DNA of 64,000 nt from Streptomyces sp. SW4 (GCA_003248315.1 QKWM01000004.1:3965001-4029000); one strand, 5' to 3'. Counted from the first letter of the stretch, positions 37,865 through 47,093 are shown. Notes: generated by a model not told the origin, from the letters alone. Numbers and translations are program-made.

Positions 37865-37967
37865 GTACGTCCCGCCGCGGGCCCGGCGCCCTGCGGTGCC
37901 GGGCCCGCCCCGGCGTGCGGTGCCGCCGGGGCCGCACCCCGTTCCCGACCCGAGAGGACCGACGACC

Positions 37968-39219
37968 GTGACGGACGCGCTCACGTCCGCCGCCGGCACA
38001 CCCGTCCGGCCCGCGCACCGCGACGGCAACGTGCTGCGCTGGGTCGCCGCGTACACCCTCTCGATGCTCGGCGACACCGTCTTCTTCCTGGCCCTGTCCT
38101 GGGCCGCCGTGCAGACCGCGAGCCCCGCGCAGGCCGGGTTCGTCACCGCCGTCGGCGCGGTGCCCCGGGCCGTGCTGATGCTCGGTGGGGGAGTGCTCGC
38201 CGACCGCTACGGGCCGCGCCGGGTGGTCATCGGCAGCGACGCGGTGCGCTGCGCGGCCGTCCTGGCCGCGGCCGCGCTGCTCTTCGCCACCAGCCCCGGC
38301 CTGTGGCCGCTGGTGCTGCTCGCCCTCGTCTTCGGCGCCGTCGACGCCGTCTTCCTGCCCGCCGTGGGGGCGCTGCCGCCCCGGCTCACCGGCAAGGACC
38401 AGCTGGCCCGCGTCCAGGGCATGCGGGCCTGGCCATCCGCTTCGCGAGCGTGGTCGGGGCGCCGCTCGGCGGTCTCGGCGTGGCGGCGGGCGGCCCGGCC
38501 GCCGCGTTCGCGCTCGCCGGGCTGCTGATCGCGGCCTCCGTGCCGCTGCTCGTCTCCGTACGGATGCGGGACCTGCCCCCGACGACGGGGAGCCCCCGGC
38601 CGCCGGCACCACCGCCTGGCGCGATCTCGTCGCCGGGCTGCACCACATCCGCCGGCACCGCGTCCTGGCCCCGCTCATGGTCGTCATCGCCCTCGGCGAC
38701 CTCGGTTTCGTCGGCCCGCTCAACATCGGCCTGACGCTCCTCGCCGACCAGCGCGGCTGGGGGGCCTCCGGCGTGGGCTGGGTGCTCGGCGGGTTCGGCG
38801 TGGGAGCGGGCGCGGCGGCCCTGCTGCTGACCGTGCGCGGCCGGGTACCGCGCGCCGGGCTGGCCGTCGGCGGCGCCATCATCCCCGGCGCCGTCGCGAT
38901 CGGCGTCCTCGCCCACGTCCCCGGCCTCGCCGCGGCGGTGGGCACCGCGGCGGTCGTCGGGCTGCTGACCGGGCTCAGCGGCGCGCTGTGCGGGGCCCTG
39001 CTGCAGACCCAGGCGGGCCCCGCCTACCTGGGGCGGGTCAGCGCCGTCTCCGGCATCGTCAGCCTGGGCGTGACCCCGCTCAGCATGCCGCTGTCCGCCG
39101 CCGCCATCGGCGTCTGGGGCACCGGCCCGGTCTTCGCCGTCAGCGCCGTGGTCTGCGGGCTCGGCGGCGTGGTCGCCCTGTGCGCGCCCGGGCTGCGCGG
39201 CGCGGAACTGCCGAGATGA
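37968..39219 (+). CDS. MFS transporter (two missing bases)
   Basis: Corrected length 417 residues, about 12 transmembrane segments. The MFS motif A is GGGVLADRYGPRRVVIGSD (loop 2-3). It resembles enterobactin- or macrolide-exporter-like MFS_3 proteins; the substrate is unknown. One G is missing at 38425-38427 (VQGMR/GLAIRFASV) and one C at 38576-38580 (MRDLP/PDDGEPP). GTG at 37968 follows GAGAGGA. It lies between hisF and hisI but behind a terminator, so it is a separate unit. Confidence 0.85.
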
Positions 39220-39239
39220 CCGGTCTGCCGACCCCGGGG

Positions 39240-39315
39240 TGACCGGCTTTCCCGCGGCCCCCGGGGGGTGACCGGCTTTCCCGCGGCCCCCGGGGGTGAC
39301 CGGCTTCCCGGCGCC
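39240..39315. repeat. 28/29-bp tandem repeat, about 2.6 copies
   Basis: TGACCGGCTTTCCCGCGGCC followed by CCCGGGGG(G), at 39240, 39269 and, truncated, 39297; the first copy has one more G. A weaker ancestor (tgaccggtctgccgaccccgggg) overlaps the MFS stop. Each unit has a CCGCGG/CCCCCGGGGG self-complementary core. It lies between convergent genes. Confidence 0.75.
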
Positions 39316-39397
39316 GAGGCGACCGGCCGTCGCGCCGTCGGAGCGGCACCTCGCGGAGGCCGGCACTCCCCGCCGCCGGGGGCCGGGGAGCGGGCGG

Positions 39398-40032
39398 TCA
39401 GATGCCCAGCTGCTTCGACTCGTGCAGCTTGGCGATCGCCTCCGGCTCCCCCTCCAGCTCCACCTTGGCCGCGCTCTGCCGCCCGTAGGCGAACAGCAGC
39501 AGCTCCGCCGGCTCGCCCGTCGCCGTGACCACCGGCGTACCGCGGCGGGCGACCGCCGTCTGGCCGTCGGGACGCCGCAGCACCAGCCCCGTCGGCACCC
39601 CCGGCCCATCAGGCGGGCCACCCGCTCCAGCCGGGACCACAGGGCGTCCTGGAACACCGGGTCCAGCTCCCGCGGTGTCCAGTCCGGCTGCGCGCGCCGC
39701 ACGTCCTCGGTGTGGACGTAGAACTCCACCGTGTTCGCCGCCTCGTCGACCTGCTTCAGGGTGAACGGCGAGAACCGCGGCGGGCCGGTGCGGATCAGCT
39801 GGATCAGCTCCTCGTACGGCTTCGCGGTGTACTCCTCCATGACCCGGTCCAGCCGGGGCGCCAGCTGCTTGATCAGGGTCCCTCCGGCGGCGTCGGGCCG
39901 CCGCTCGCGCACCACGACGTGCGCGGCCAGGTCCCGGGTGAGCCAGCCCTCGCACAGGGTGGGGGCGTCCGGGCCCGCCGTCTCCAACAGATCGGCGAGC
40001 AGAAGTCGTTCACGCTTGGCGAATGTCGACAT
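39398..40032 (-). CDS. TIGR03085-type metal-binding (DinB-like) protein (one missing base)
   Basis: Corrected length 211 residues. The N-terminal four-helix domain (RERLLLADLLETAGPDAPTL, LTRDLAAHVVVRERRPDA, NTVEFYVHTEDVRRAQPDW) matches mycothiol-dependent maleylpyruvate isomerase/DinB-like folds, with His in AAHVVVRE and FYVHTEDVRR as likely metal ligands; a small C-terminal sterol-carrier-like domain (TATGEPAELLLFAYGRQSAAK) follows. One G is missing from a run (plus-strand C5 at 39598-39602). Function unknown. Confidence 0.75.
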
Positions 40033-40114
40033 GGAGTCAGCCTACGGCGGGCCCCGTCGTCCGCACAGTGAACGCGGCCGGGGCGTGCCGCCCGCGCGCG
40101 GCACAATGGTCGGC

Positions 40115-40503
40115 ATGACCAGCACCTCCCCCGGCCGAGCCGGCTCGCCCCGGAGATCGCCGCCCGCCTCAAGCGCAGCCCGGACGGCCTCCTGCCCGCC
40201 ATCGCCCAGCAGTACGACACCGGCGAGGTGCTCATGCTCGGCTGGATGGACGACGAGGCGCTGCACCGCACGCTGACCACCGGCCGCTGCACCTACTGGT
40301 CGCGCAGCCGCCAGGAGTACTGGGTCAAGGGCGACACCTCGGGTCACTTCCAGTGGGTGAAGTCCGTCGCCCTGGACTGCGACGCGGACACCGTGCTGGT
40401 CAAGGTCGACCAGGTCGGCGCCGCCTGCCACACCGGCGCCCGCACCTGCTTCGACGAGGACGTGCTGCTCGAGGACGCCGGCGTGCCGGCCTCGGATCAG
40501 TAA
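40115..40503 (+). CDS. hisI: phosphoribosyl-AMP cyclohydrolase (one missing base)
   Basis: Corrected length 129 residues, mono-functional HisI (no HisE fusion). It opens the purine ring of PR-AMP in histidine synthesis. VLMLGWMDDEALHRTL, TYWSRSRQEYWVKGDTSGH, the metal-binding DCDADTVLVKVDQVG and CHTGARTCF are the signatures. One C is missing at 40128-40132, close to the start (MTSTSP/RPSRLAPEIA). ATG at 40115 lies 7 nt after CACAAT (40102-40107) without a ribosome site. It is followed 11 nt later by trpE. Confidence 0.93.
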
Positions 40504-40514
40504 GGTCGGCGGCC

Positions 40515-42002
40515 ATGGACCTCGAGACCTTCCGCAAGCTCGCCACCGACCGCCGCGTCATCCCCGTCACCCGCAAGCTCCTCGCCGACGGCGACACCCC
40601 GGTCGCTCTGTACCGCAAGCTCGCCGCCGAGCGCCCCGGAACCTTCCTCCTGGAGTCCGCGGAGAACGGCCGCTCGTGGTCCCGCTACTCCTTCGTCGGC
40701 GTCCGCTCCGCGGCCACCCTCACCGAGCGCGACGGCCGGGCCCACTGGCTGGGAGTCCCGCCCGTCGGCGTCCCCACGGACGGCGACCCGCTCGCCGCGC
40801 TGCGCGCCACCATCGAGGCGCTGCACACCCCGCACCAGGACGGCCTGCCGCCCTTCACCGGCGGCATGGTCGGCTACCTCGGCTACGACATCGTGCGCCG
40901 CCTGGAGAAGATCGGCCCCGGCGAGCGCGACGACCTGAGGCTCCCCGAGCTGACCATGCTCCTCACCAGCGACCTCGCGGTGATGGACCACTGGGAGGGC
41001 TCGGTCCTGCTGATCGCCAACGCGATCAACCACAACGACCTCGCCACCGGCGTCGACGAGGCCTACGCGGACGCGGTCGCCCGCCTCGACGCCATGGAGG
41101 CCGACCTGTCCCGCGCGGTCGCCCAGCCTCCCGCCGTCCTGCCGCCGTCCGAGCTGCCCGAGTACACCGCGCGGTGGGGCGGCACCGACTTCCAGGCGGC
41201 CGTCGAGGACATCAAGGAGCGCATCCGCGCGGGCGAGGCCTTCCAGGTGGTGCCCTCCCAGCGGTTCGAGACGCCCTGCACGGCGAGCGCCCTCGACGTC
41301 TACCGGGTGCTGCGGGCGACGAACCCCTCGCCGTACATGTACCTGTTCCGCTTCAACGGCTTCGACGTCGTCGGCTCCTCCCCCGAGGCGCTGGTCAAGG
41401 TCGAGGACGGGCGGGCCATGGTGCACCCCATCGCCGGCACCCGGCACCGCGGCGCCACCCCGCAGGAGGACCAGGCCCTCGCCGACGAACTCCTCGCCGA
41501 CCCCAAGGAGCGCGCCGAGCACCTCATGCTCGTCGACCTCGGCCGCAACGACCTGGGCCGGGTCTGCGAGCCCGGCTCGGTCGAGGTCGTCGACTTCATG
41601 TCCATCGAGCGGTACTCGCACGTCATGCACATCGTCTCGACGGTCACCGGCCGGGTCGCCGCCGGCCGCACCGCCTTCGACGTGCTCACCGCCTGCTTCC
41701 CGGCCGGCACCCTCTCCGGCGCCCCCAAGCCGCGGGCCATGCAGATCATCGACGAACTCGAACCCTCCCGCCGGGGCCTGTACGGCGGCTGCGTCGGCTA
41801 CCTGGACTTCGCGGGCGACTCCGACACGGCCATCGCCATCCGCACCGCGCTGCTGCGCGACGGCACGGCCTACGTCCAGGCGGGCGCCGGCGTGGTCGCC
41901 GACTCCGACCCGGTCGCCGAGGACACCGAGTGCCGCAACAAGGCGGCGGCGGTGCTGCGGGCCGTGCACACCGCCAACCGGCTGGGGAAGCCGGGCGCAT
42001 AG
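40515..42002 (+). CDS. trpE: anthranilate synthase component I
   Basis: 495 residues, intact, without a fused TrpG domain. It converts chorismate to anthranilate. The N-terminal domain carries the LLESAENGRSWSRYSFVGV region (Trp feedback site LLES); the chorismate-binding domain has FQVVPSQRFETPC, DVVGSSPEALVKVEDG, IAGTRHRGATPQEDQALADE, LVDLGRNDLGRVCEPGSV and FPAGTLSGAPKPRAMQIIDE. ATG at 40515 is 11 nt after hisI, so hisI-trpE may be co-transcribed, linking histidine and tryptophan synthesis. Confidence 0.96.
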   Translation: MDLETFRKLATDRRVIPVTRKLLADGDTPVALYRKLAAERPGTFLLESAENGRSWSRYSFVGVRSAATLTERDGRAHWLGVPPVGVPTDGDPLAALRATIEALHTPHQDGLPPFTGGMVGYLGYDIVRRLEKIGPGERDDLRLPELTMLLTSDLAVMDHWEGSVLLIANAINHNDLATGVDEAYADAVARLDAMEADLSRAVAQPPAVLPPSELPEYTARWGGTDFQAAVEDIKERIRAGEAFQVVPSQRFETPCTASALDVYRVLRATNPSPYMYLFRFNGFDVVGSSPEALVKVEDGRAMVHPIAGTRHRGATPQEDQALADELLADPKERAEHLMLVDLGRNDLGRVCEPGSVEVVDFMSIERYSHVMHIVSTVTGRVAAGRTAFDVLTACFPAGTLSGAPKPRAMQIIDELEPSRRGLYGGCVGYLDFAGDSDTAIAIRTALLRDGTAYVQAGAGVVADSDPVAEDTECRNKAAAVLRAVHTANRLGKPGA

Positions 42003-42026
42003 GGCGCTTCTCACGTTCCCGGGACG

Positions 42027-42052
42027 ACCCCGGGTGCCGGTTCACCCGGGGT
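42027..42052 (+). terminator. hairpin after trpE
   Basis: ACCCCGGGTG pairs with CACCCGGGGT (10 bp, 6-nt loop), 24 nt after the trpE stop and just before the next gene's -10-like box. Confidence 0.65.
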
Positions 42053-42071
42053 CCGGGCGATAGTGGAGTAC

Positions 42072-42704
42072 GTGACTGCTGTACCTCACCCCCGTTCCGA
42101 AGCCCCTCGCCCGGCGCGGGCCGGCCGCCGGAGCCTCGCCCTCGCGCTGCTGTGCGGTGCGCTGGGCGCGGCCGTCGCCCTGCTCGCCACCCGCCAGCAG
42201 TGGGCGGAGGGCACCGCGACGGTGGCCGGCGGCGACTTCCCCCTGACCGCCAAGGGCAGCGACGTCACGGGCGTCCCCGCGGCGCTCGCCATAGTGGGCC
42301 TCGCCGCGCTCGTCGCCGTCTTCGCCGTCCGCCGCGCCGGACGGTTCGCCGTGGCCGCGCTGCTCGCGCTGTGCGGCGCCGGCACCGTGGCCGCGGCCCT
42401 GGCCGGCGCCTACGACACCTCCGCGCTCGACGAGAAGGCCGCGCGGGCGGCCGGCGACACCTCGGCCACCGTGGACGCCCTCAGCCACACGGCCTGGCCC
42501 TACGTCGCGGCCGCGGGCGGCGCGCTGATCCTGCTGGCGGGCCTGCTCGCCCTGCGCTACGGCCGGCTGTGGCCCGCCATGTCCGGCCGCTACGAGCGTG
42601 CCGGCAGCCCCCGCCCGCGCCGCACCGCCCCGGCCGTCGACCCCGACCGCCCCGAGGACCTGTGGAAGGCCCTGGACCGCGGCGAGGACCCGACCGGCGC
42701 CTGA
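42072..42704 (+). CDS. Trp-biosynthesis-associated membrane protein (TIGR02234 type)
   Basis: 210 residues, intact. Four transmembrane segments (SLALALLCGALGAAVALLAT, VPAALAIVGLAALVAVFAV, FAVAALLALCGAGTVAAALA, AAAGGALILLAGLLALRYG) and a basic Pro-rich tail ending EDLWKALDRGEDPTGA. This family is found beside trp genes in actinobacteria; its role is unknown. GTG at 42072 is used because GATAGT (42059-42064) lies 7 nt before it; GTG at 42063 is an alternative. Confidence 0.85.
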   Translation: MTAVPHPRSEAPRPARAGRRSLALALLCGALGAAVALLATRQQWAEGTATVAGGDFPLTAKGSDVTGVPAALAIVGLAALVAVFAVRRAGRFAVAALLALCGAGTVAAALAGAYDTSALDEKAARAAGDTSATVDALSHTAWPYVAAAGGALILLAGLLALRYGRLWPAMSGRYERAGSPRPRRTAPAVDPDRPEDLWKALDRGEDPTGA

Positions 42705-42835
42705 CCCGACCGCACGGCCCGGTTCGGCCAGGTGGCAGGGGCACCCGGCACCCCCGCTCACGCCGCACGCGCGCGTGCGGGACAATGACCACGAGCGTCC
42801 TGCTCACACAGGCACACAGCAACGAGGAGCAAGCA

Positions 42836-43087
42836 ATGGCGGGCAGCAGCCACGGTCACACCCCGGCCGCCTGGACCGGTGTCATCATCGCCTTCATCGG
42901 TTTCTGCGTCGCGGGCGCGTTCATGGTGATGGACCAGCCGTTCGGTTTCTGGGCCGGCATGGTCGTCGTCCTCCTCGGCGGTGTCGTCGGCGGCATCATG
43001 CGCATGATGGGTCTCGGTCAGCCGAAGCACACCCACCCGGTGCACCAGACGGCCGACAACCGCCGCCCGGCGGGCGTCGAGGGCTGA
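42836..43087 (+). CDS. HGxxPAAW-motif small membrane protein
   Basis: 83 residues. SSHGHTPAAWTGVIIAFIGF carries the HGxxPAAW motif; two transmembrane segments (about 13-32 and 39-60) precede a His/Pro-rich cytoplasmic tail. This family sits between trpE and trpC in many actinobacteria. The ATG follows GAGGAG. Function unknown. Confidence 0.88.
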   Translation: MAGSSHGHTPAAWTGVIIAFIGFCVAGAFMVMDQPFGFWAGMVVVLLGGVVGGIMRMMGLGQPKHTHPVHQTADNRRPAGVEG

Positions 43088-43109
43088 CCCCGCCCGCACG
43101 AAGCCTCGA

Positions 43110-43145
43110 CGAGGGGCGGCCGGCGGCGACGCCGGCCGCCCCTCG
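43110..43145. terminator. hairpin after the HGxxPAAW gene
   Basis: CGAGGGGCGGCCGGC pairs with GCCGGCCGCCCCTCG over 15 bp with a 6-nt loop. Confidence 0.85.
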
Positions 43146-43179
43146 CGCGCGTCCGGCCCCCGGCGGGCACAATGCTCGG

Positions 43180-43633
43180 GTGGACGCCGATCTCCGCCCC
43201 ACCGCCCCCGCCCGGCCGCCGCTGCCGCCGGCCCGGACGTCCGTCCTCGCCCGGCTGGCCGTCCCGGCCGGCATCATGACGGCCGTCGCCGGGGCCTTCG
43301 CGTACGTGGGCACGGTGGACCCCAACGAACCCGGCCACTACCCCGCCTGCCCGCTGCTGCGGTACACCGGCATCTACTGCCCGGGCTGCGGCGGGCTGCG
43401 CAGCGCCCACGCCTTCGTGCACGGCGACCTCGCCGCCGCCCTCCAGGCCAACGCGCCGGCCGTGCTCGGCTATCTGGCCTTCGCCGTGCTGTGGACCGTC
43501 TGGGTGGTCCGCGCGGCCGCGGACGCCCGTCGCCCTTCGCGCCGCCCCGGCCCTGCTGTGGACGCTGGGGGCGTTGCTGCTGGTCTTCACGGTCGTGCGG
43601 AACCTGCCGTTCGGTGGCTGGCTGCATCCTTGA
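43180..43633 (+). CDS. DUF2752 membrane protein (two missing bases)
   Basis: Corrected length about 151 residues. The core motif CPLLRYTGIYCPGCGGLRSA and AFVHGDLAAALQANAPAVLG define DUF2752; a transmembrane segment precedes it (GIMTAVAGAFAYVGTVD) and two follow. Two bases appear lost within 43528-43535 (best fit: one G after CCC and one C in GCCC), because the expected C-terminal segment LLWTLGALLLVFTVVRNLPF appears two shifts away and ends at TGA 43631-43633. The start lies 6 nt after CACAAT (43168-43173). Function unknown. Confidence 0.75.
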
Positions 43634-43797
43634 TCACCCGTCGAACGCCCAGGGCGGGGCGCCTCCCGCCCGAGCCGTGCGAAGCTGGTCCGAGGGGCGG
43701 GGAGGGACTGGCGTCAACCGGATGCGAGGCCTTCGCCCCGCTGCGGATACCATCGCAGTGACCACCGGTTTTCACCGTCAGGAAGGGGGCCGCTCGC

Positions 43798-44606
43798 GTG
43801 AGTGTGCTCGACGAGATCATCGACGGAGTCCGTGCCGACCTCGCGGAGCGGCAGGCGCGCGTCAGCCTCGACGAGCTCAAGGAGCGCGCGGCCAAGGCAC
43901 CCGCCGCCAAGGACGGAGTGGCCGCCCTGCGCGGTGACGGCGTCAAGGTCATCTGCGAGGTGAAGCGCTCCAGCCCGTCCAAGGGGGCGCTGGCCGCCAT
44001 CGCCGACCCGGCCGGGCTCGCCGCGGACTACGAGGCGGGCGGCGCGGCCGTCATCTCCGTCCTCACCGAGCAGCGCCGCTTCGGCGGCTCGCTGGCCGAC
44101 CTGGAGGCGGTGCGCGCCCGGGTGGACATCCCGGTGCTGCGCAAGGACTTCATCGTCACCTCGTACCAGCTGTGGGAGGCCCGGGCCTACGGCGCCGACC
44201 TGGCGCTGCTGATCGTCGCCGCGCTGGAGCAGTCGGCCCTGGAGTCGCTGATCGAGCGGGCCGAGTCCATCGGCCTGACCCCGCTGGTCGAGGTGCACGA
44301 CGAGGACGAGGTGGACCGCGCGGTGGACGCCGGCGCCAAGGTCATCGGCGTGAACGCGCGCAACCTGAAGACCCTGGAGGTCGACCGGGGCACGTTCGAG
44401 CGGGTCGCCCCGGAGATCCCGAGGGCATCGTCAAGGTCGCCGAGTCCGGCGTCCGCGGCCCGCACGACCTCATCGCCTACGCCAACGAGGGCGCCGACGC
44501 CGTCCTGGTCGGCGAGTCCCTGGTCACCGGCCGGGACCCGAAGGCCGCCGTCGCCGACCTGGTCGCCGCGGGCGCCCACCCGGCACTGCGCCACGGCCGG
44601 AGCTGA
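43798..44606 (+). CDS. trpC: indole-3-glycerol phosphate synthase (one missing base)
   Basis: Corrected length 269 residues, mono-functional TIM barrel. VKVICEVKRSSPSKGALA (catalytic Glu/Lys), SVLTEQRRFGGSLADLE, DIPVLRKDFIVTSYQLWEAR, PLVEVHDEDEVDRAV, KVIGVNARNLKTLEVD and the phosphate loop VAESGVRG are present. One C is missing from CCC at 44418-44420 (APEIP/EGIVKVAE). GTG at 43798 follows AGGAAGGGGG. First gene of the trpC-M-B-A group; I see no Trp-codon leader peptide in 43634-43797. Confidence 0.95.
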
Positions 44607-44627
44607 CACCCCGGTAGGCTGGCCCCG

Positions 44628-44801
44628 ATGACTCCTCTGCCGACCCTGCCGACCAGGGACCCGTACGCGCGCCTGGCGCGAGGCTGCCGCCCCCGCGGCT
44701 GCCGCGCGCCCGCCCGCCGGGTCCACGGCCGCAGGGTGCGGTACGTGATCGGCGACGAACCCGGCCAGGTCAACGGCCGCCGATGGCAGCGCGCCCTCTA
44801 G
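44628..44801 (+). CDS. trpM: TrpM, small tryptophan-biosynthesis modulator
   Basis: 57 residues, basic: starts MTPLPTLPTRDPYARLARG, then CRPRGCRAPARRVHGRRVRY and VIGDEPGQVNGRRWQRAL. In S. coelicolor the small ORF between trpC and trpB (earlier trpX, later trpM) has been reported to influence tryptophan production and differentiation. Identification rests on position, size and character. Cys residues in GCRPRGCRAP might bind metal. The ATG is 7 nt after TAGGCT (44615-44620) with no ribosome site, so it may have its own leaderless promoter besides trpC read-through. Confidence 0.75.
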   Translation: MTPLPTLPTRDPYARLARGCRPRGCRAPARRVHGRRVRYVIGDEPGQVNGRRWQRAL

Positions 44802-44920
44802 GGGCGCGGGGCTTTTTCGACGTGCGGCTTCGCCGCGTGGACGCCACACGCCGCACGCGGCGCGCGGCCGGCGGACGACCCTCGCCCCGAAAGGGGCGCG
44901 GGGAACTGCGCGACGAGCCG
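44788..44920. repeat. dispersed GGGGCGCGGGG elements inside the trp operon
   Basis: Two related copies lie between trpM and trpB: a partial one (GCGCCCTCTAGGGGCGCGGG, 44791-44810) that overlaps the trpM stop and is followed by a T-run (GCTTTTTCG), and a full one (CCCCGAAAGGGGCGCGGGGA then ACTGCGCGACGAGCC, 44885-44919), almost identical to 30193-30230. Both can fold as hairpins. Confidence 0.75.
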
Positions 44921-44998
44921 CATCCGGTCCGCAGGCGACCGACGAACCCCGCCCCCACGGCGATCAGTCCCCACCGACACTCACCGTGAGGTTTCCGC

Positions 44999-46282
44999 AT
45001 GCCCAGCGAGTTCTTCATCCCCGACCCGGAGGGCCGGACCCCCAGCCCCGAGGGCTACTTCGGGGCGTTCGGCGGCAAGTTCATCCCGGAGGCCCTCGTC
45101 GCAGCCGTGGACGAGGTCGCCGTCGAGTACGACAAGGCCAAGGCCGACCCCGAGTTCGCCCGTGAGCTCGACGACCTGCTCGTCAACTACACCGGCCGCC
45201 CGTCGGCGCTCACCGAGGTGCCCCGGTTCGCCGCGGAGGCGGGCGGTGCCCGGATCTTCCTCAAGCGCGAGGACCTGAACCACACCGGCTCCCACAAGAT
45301 CAACAACGTGCTGGGGCAGGCCCTGCTGACCAAGCGCATGGGCAAGACCCGGGTGATCGCGGAGACCGGTGCCGGCCAGCACGGCGTCGCCACCGCCACC
45401 GCCTGTGCCCTGTTCGGCCTCGACTGCACGATCTACATGGGGGAGATCGACACGCAGCGCCAGGCCCTCAACGTGGCCCGCATGCGCATGCTCGGCGCCG
45501 AGGTCATCGCCGTGAAGTCCGGCAGCCGCACCCTGAAGGACGCCATCAACGAGGCGTTCCGCGACTGGGTCGCCAACGTCGACCACACCCACTACCTGTT
45601 CGGCACCGTCGCGGGCCCGCACCCCTTCCCGGCGATGGTCCGCGACTTCCACCGCGTCATCGGCGTGGAGGCCCGCCGGCAGCTCCTGGAGCGGGCCGGG
45701 CGGCTGCCCGACGCCGCGATCGCCTGCGTCGGCGGCGGCTCCAACGCCATCGGCCTCTTCCACGCCTTCATCCCGGACGAGACCGTCCGCCTCATCGGCT
45801 GCGAGCCCGCCGGGCACGGCGTGGAGACCGGCGAGCACGCGGCCACGCTCACCGCCGGCGAGCCCGGCATCCTGCACGGCTCCCGCTCCTACGTCCTCCA
45901 GGACGACGAGGGCCAGATCACCGAGCCGTACTCGATCTCGGCCGGCCTGGACTACCCGGGCATCGGCCCGGAGCACTCGTACCTGAAGGACTCCGGCCGC
46001 GGCGAGTACCGCGCCGTCACCGACGACGCCGCCATGCAGGCCCTGCGCCTGCTGTCGCGCACCGAGGGCATCATCCCGGCCATCGAGTCCGCCCACGCCC
46101 TCGCGGGCGCCCTGGAGGTCGGCAGGGAGCTGGGCCCGGACGGGCTGATCGTCGTCAACCTGTCGGGCCGCGGCGACAAGGACATGGACACCGCCGCCCG
46201 CTACTTCGGGCTCTACGACACCGACGCCCAGGTGGCCGGGGACGCCGCCGGCACCGCCGAGATCGAGGGGGACGCCAAGTGA
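44999..46282 (+). CDS. trpB: tryptophan synthase beta chain
   Basis: 427 residues, intact. Condenses indole and serine using PLP. FGGKFIPEALVAAVDEV, the PLP lysine in DLNHTGSHKINNVLGQALL, ETGAGQHGVATATACALFGL, the phosphate loop CVGGGSNAIGLFHAF and SAGLDYPGIGPEHSYL are clear. ATG at 44999 is preceded by GTGAGG. About 200 nt separate it from trpM. Its stop overlaps the trpA GTG. Confidence 0.97.
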   Translation: MPSEFFIPDPEGRTPSPEGYFGAFGGKFIPEALVAAVDEVAVEYDKAKADPEFARELDDLLVNYTGRPSALTEVPRFAAEAGGARIFLKREDLNHTGSHKINNVLGQALLTKRMGKTRVIAETGAGQHGVATATACALFGLDCTIYMGEIDTQRQALNVARMRMLGAEVIAVKSGSRTLKDAINEAFRDWVANVDHTHYLFGTVAGPHPFPAMVRDFHRVIGVEARRQLLERAGRLPDAAIACVGGGSNAIGLFHAFIPDETVRLIGCEPAGHGVETGEHAATLTAGEPGILHGSRSYVLQDDEGQITEPYSISAGLDYPGIGPEHSYLKDSGRGEYRAVTDDAAMQALRLLSRTEGIIPAIESAHALAGALEVGRELGPDGLIVVNLSGRGDKDMDTAARYFGLYDTDAQVAGDAAGTAEIEGDAK

Positions 46283-47093
46283 GCGGGAACGCACAGCTGC
46301 TGAACGACACCCTCGCCGCGGCGAAGGCCGAGGGCCGGGCCGCCCTCATCGCCTACCTCCCGGCCGGGTTCCCGACCGTGGACGGCGGCATCGAGGCCGT
46401 CAAGGCGGTGCTGGAGAGCGGCGCCGACGTCGTGGAGGTCGGGCTGCCGCACAGCGACCCGGTCCTCGACGGGCCGGTCATCCAGACCGCCGACGACATC
46501 GCCCTGCGCGGCGGCGTGCGGATCGCGGACGTGATGCGCACGGTCCGCGAGGCGCACGCGGCCACCGGCAAGCCGATCCTCGTCATGACGTACTGGAACC
46601 CCATCGACCGCTACGGCGTCGAGCGGTTCACCGCCGAGCTGGCCGAGGCCGGCGGCGCCGGCTGCATCCTGCCCGACCTGCCCGTCCAGGAGTCGGCGCT
46701 GTGGCGGGAGCACGCCGAGAAGCACGGTCTCGCGACCGTGTTCGTGGTGGCGCCCAGCAGCAAGGACGCACGGCTCGCCGAGATCACCGCGGCGGGCAGC
46801 GGCTTCGTCTACGCCGCCTCCCTCATGGGTGTCACCGGCACCCGGGAGACGGTCAGCTCGCAGGCCGAGGACCTGGTGCGGCGCACCCGCGCCACCACCG
46901 ACCTGCCGGTCTGCGTCGGGCTCGGCGTCTCCAACGCCACGCAGGCGGCCGAGGTCGCCGGCTTCGCCGACGGCGTGATCGTCGGCTCGGCCTTCGTCAA
47001 GCGGATGCTGGACGCGCCCGACGACGCGGCCGGCCTGGAGGGGTCCGCGCGCTCGCCGCCGACCTCGCGAAGGGCGTCCGCGGACAGGTGTGA
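46279..47093 (+). CDS. trpA: tryptophan synthase alpha chain (one missing base)
   Basis: Corrected length 271 residues. Cleaves indole-3-glycerol phosphate. ALIAYLPAGFPTVDGGIEAV, the catalytic Glu in DVVEVGLPHSDPVLDGPVIQ, GCILPDLPVQE (Asp), GFVYAASLMGVTGTR and VCVGLGVSNATQAAEVAGFA are present. One G is missing from the run at 47040-47043 (AAGLEG/VRALAADLAKGVRGQV). The GTG overlaps the trpB stop; a strong terminator follows. Confidence 0.96.

Noticed and set aside
43634..43797. A Trp-rich leader peptide/attenuator before trpC
   Set aside because: I found no short frame with tandem Trp codons and no alternative stem pair.
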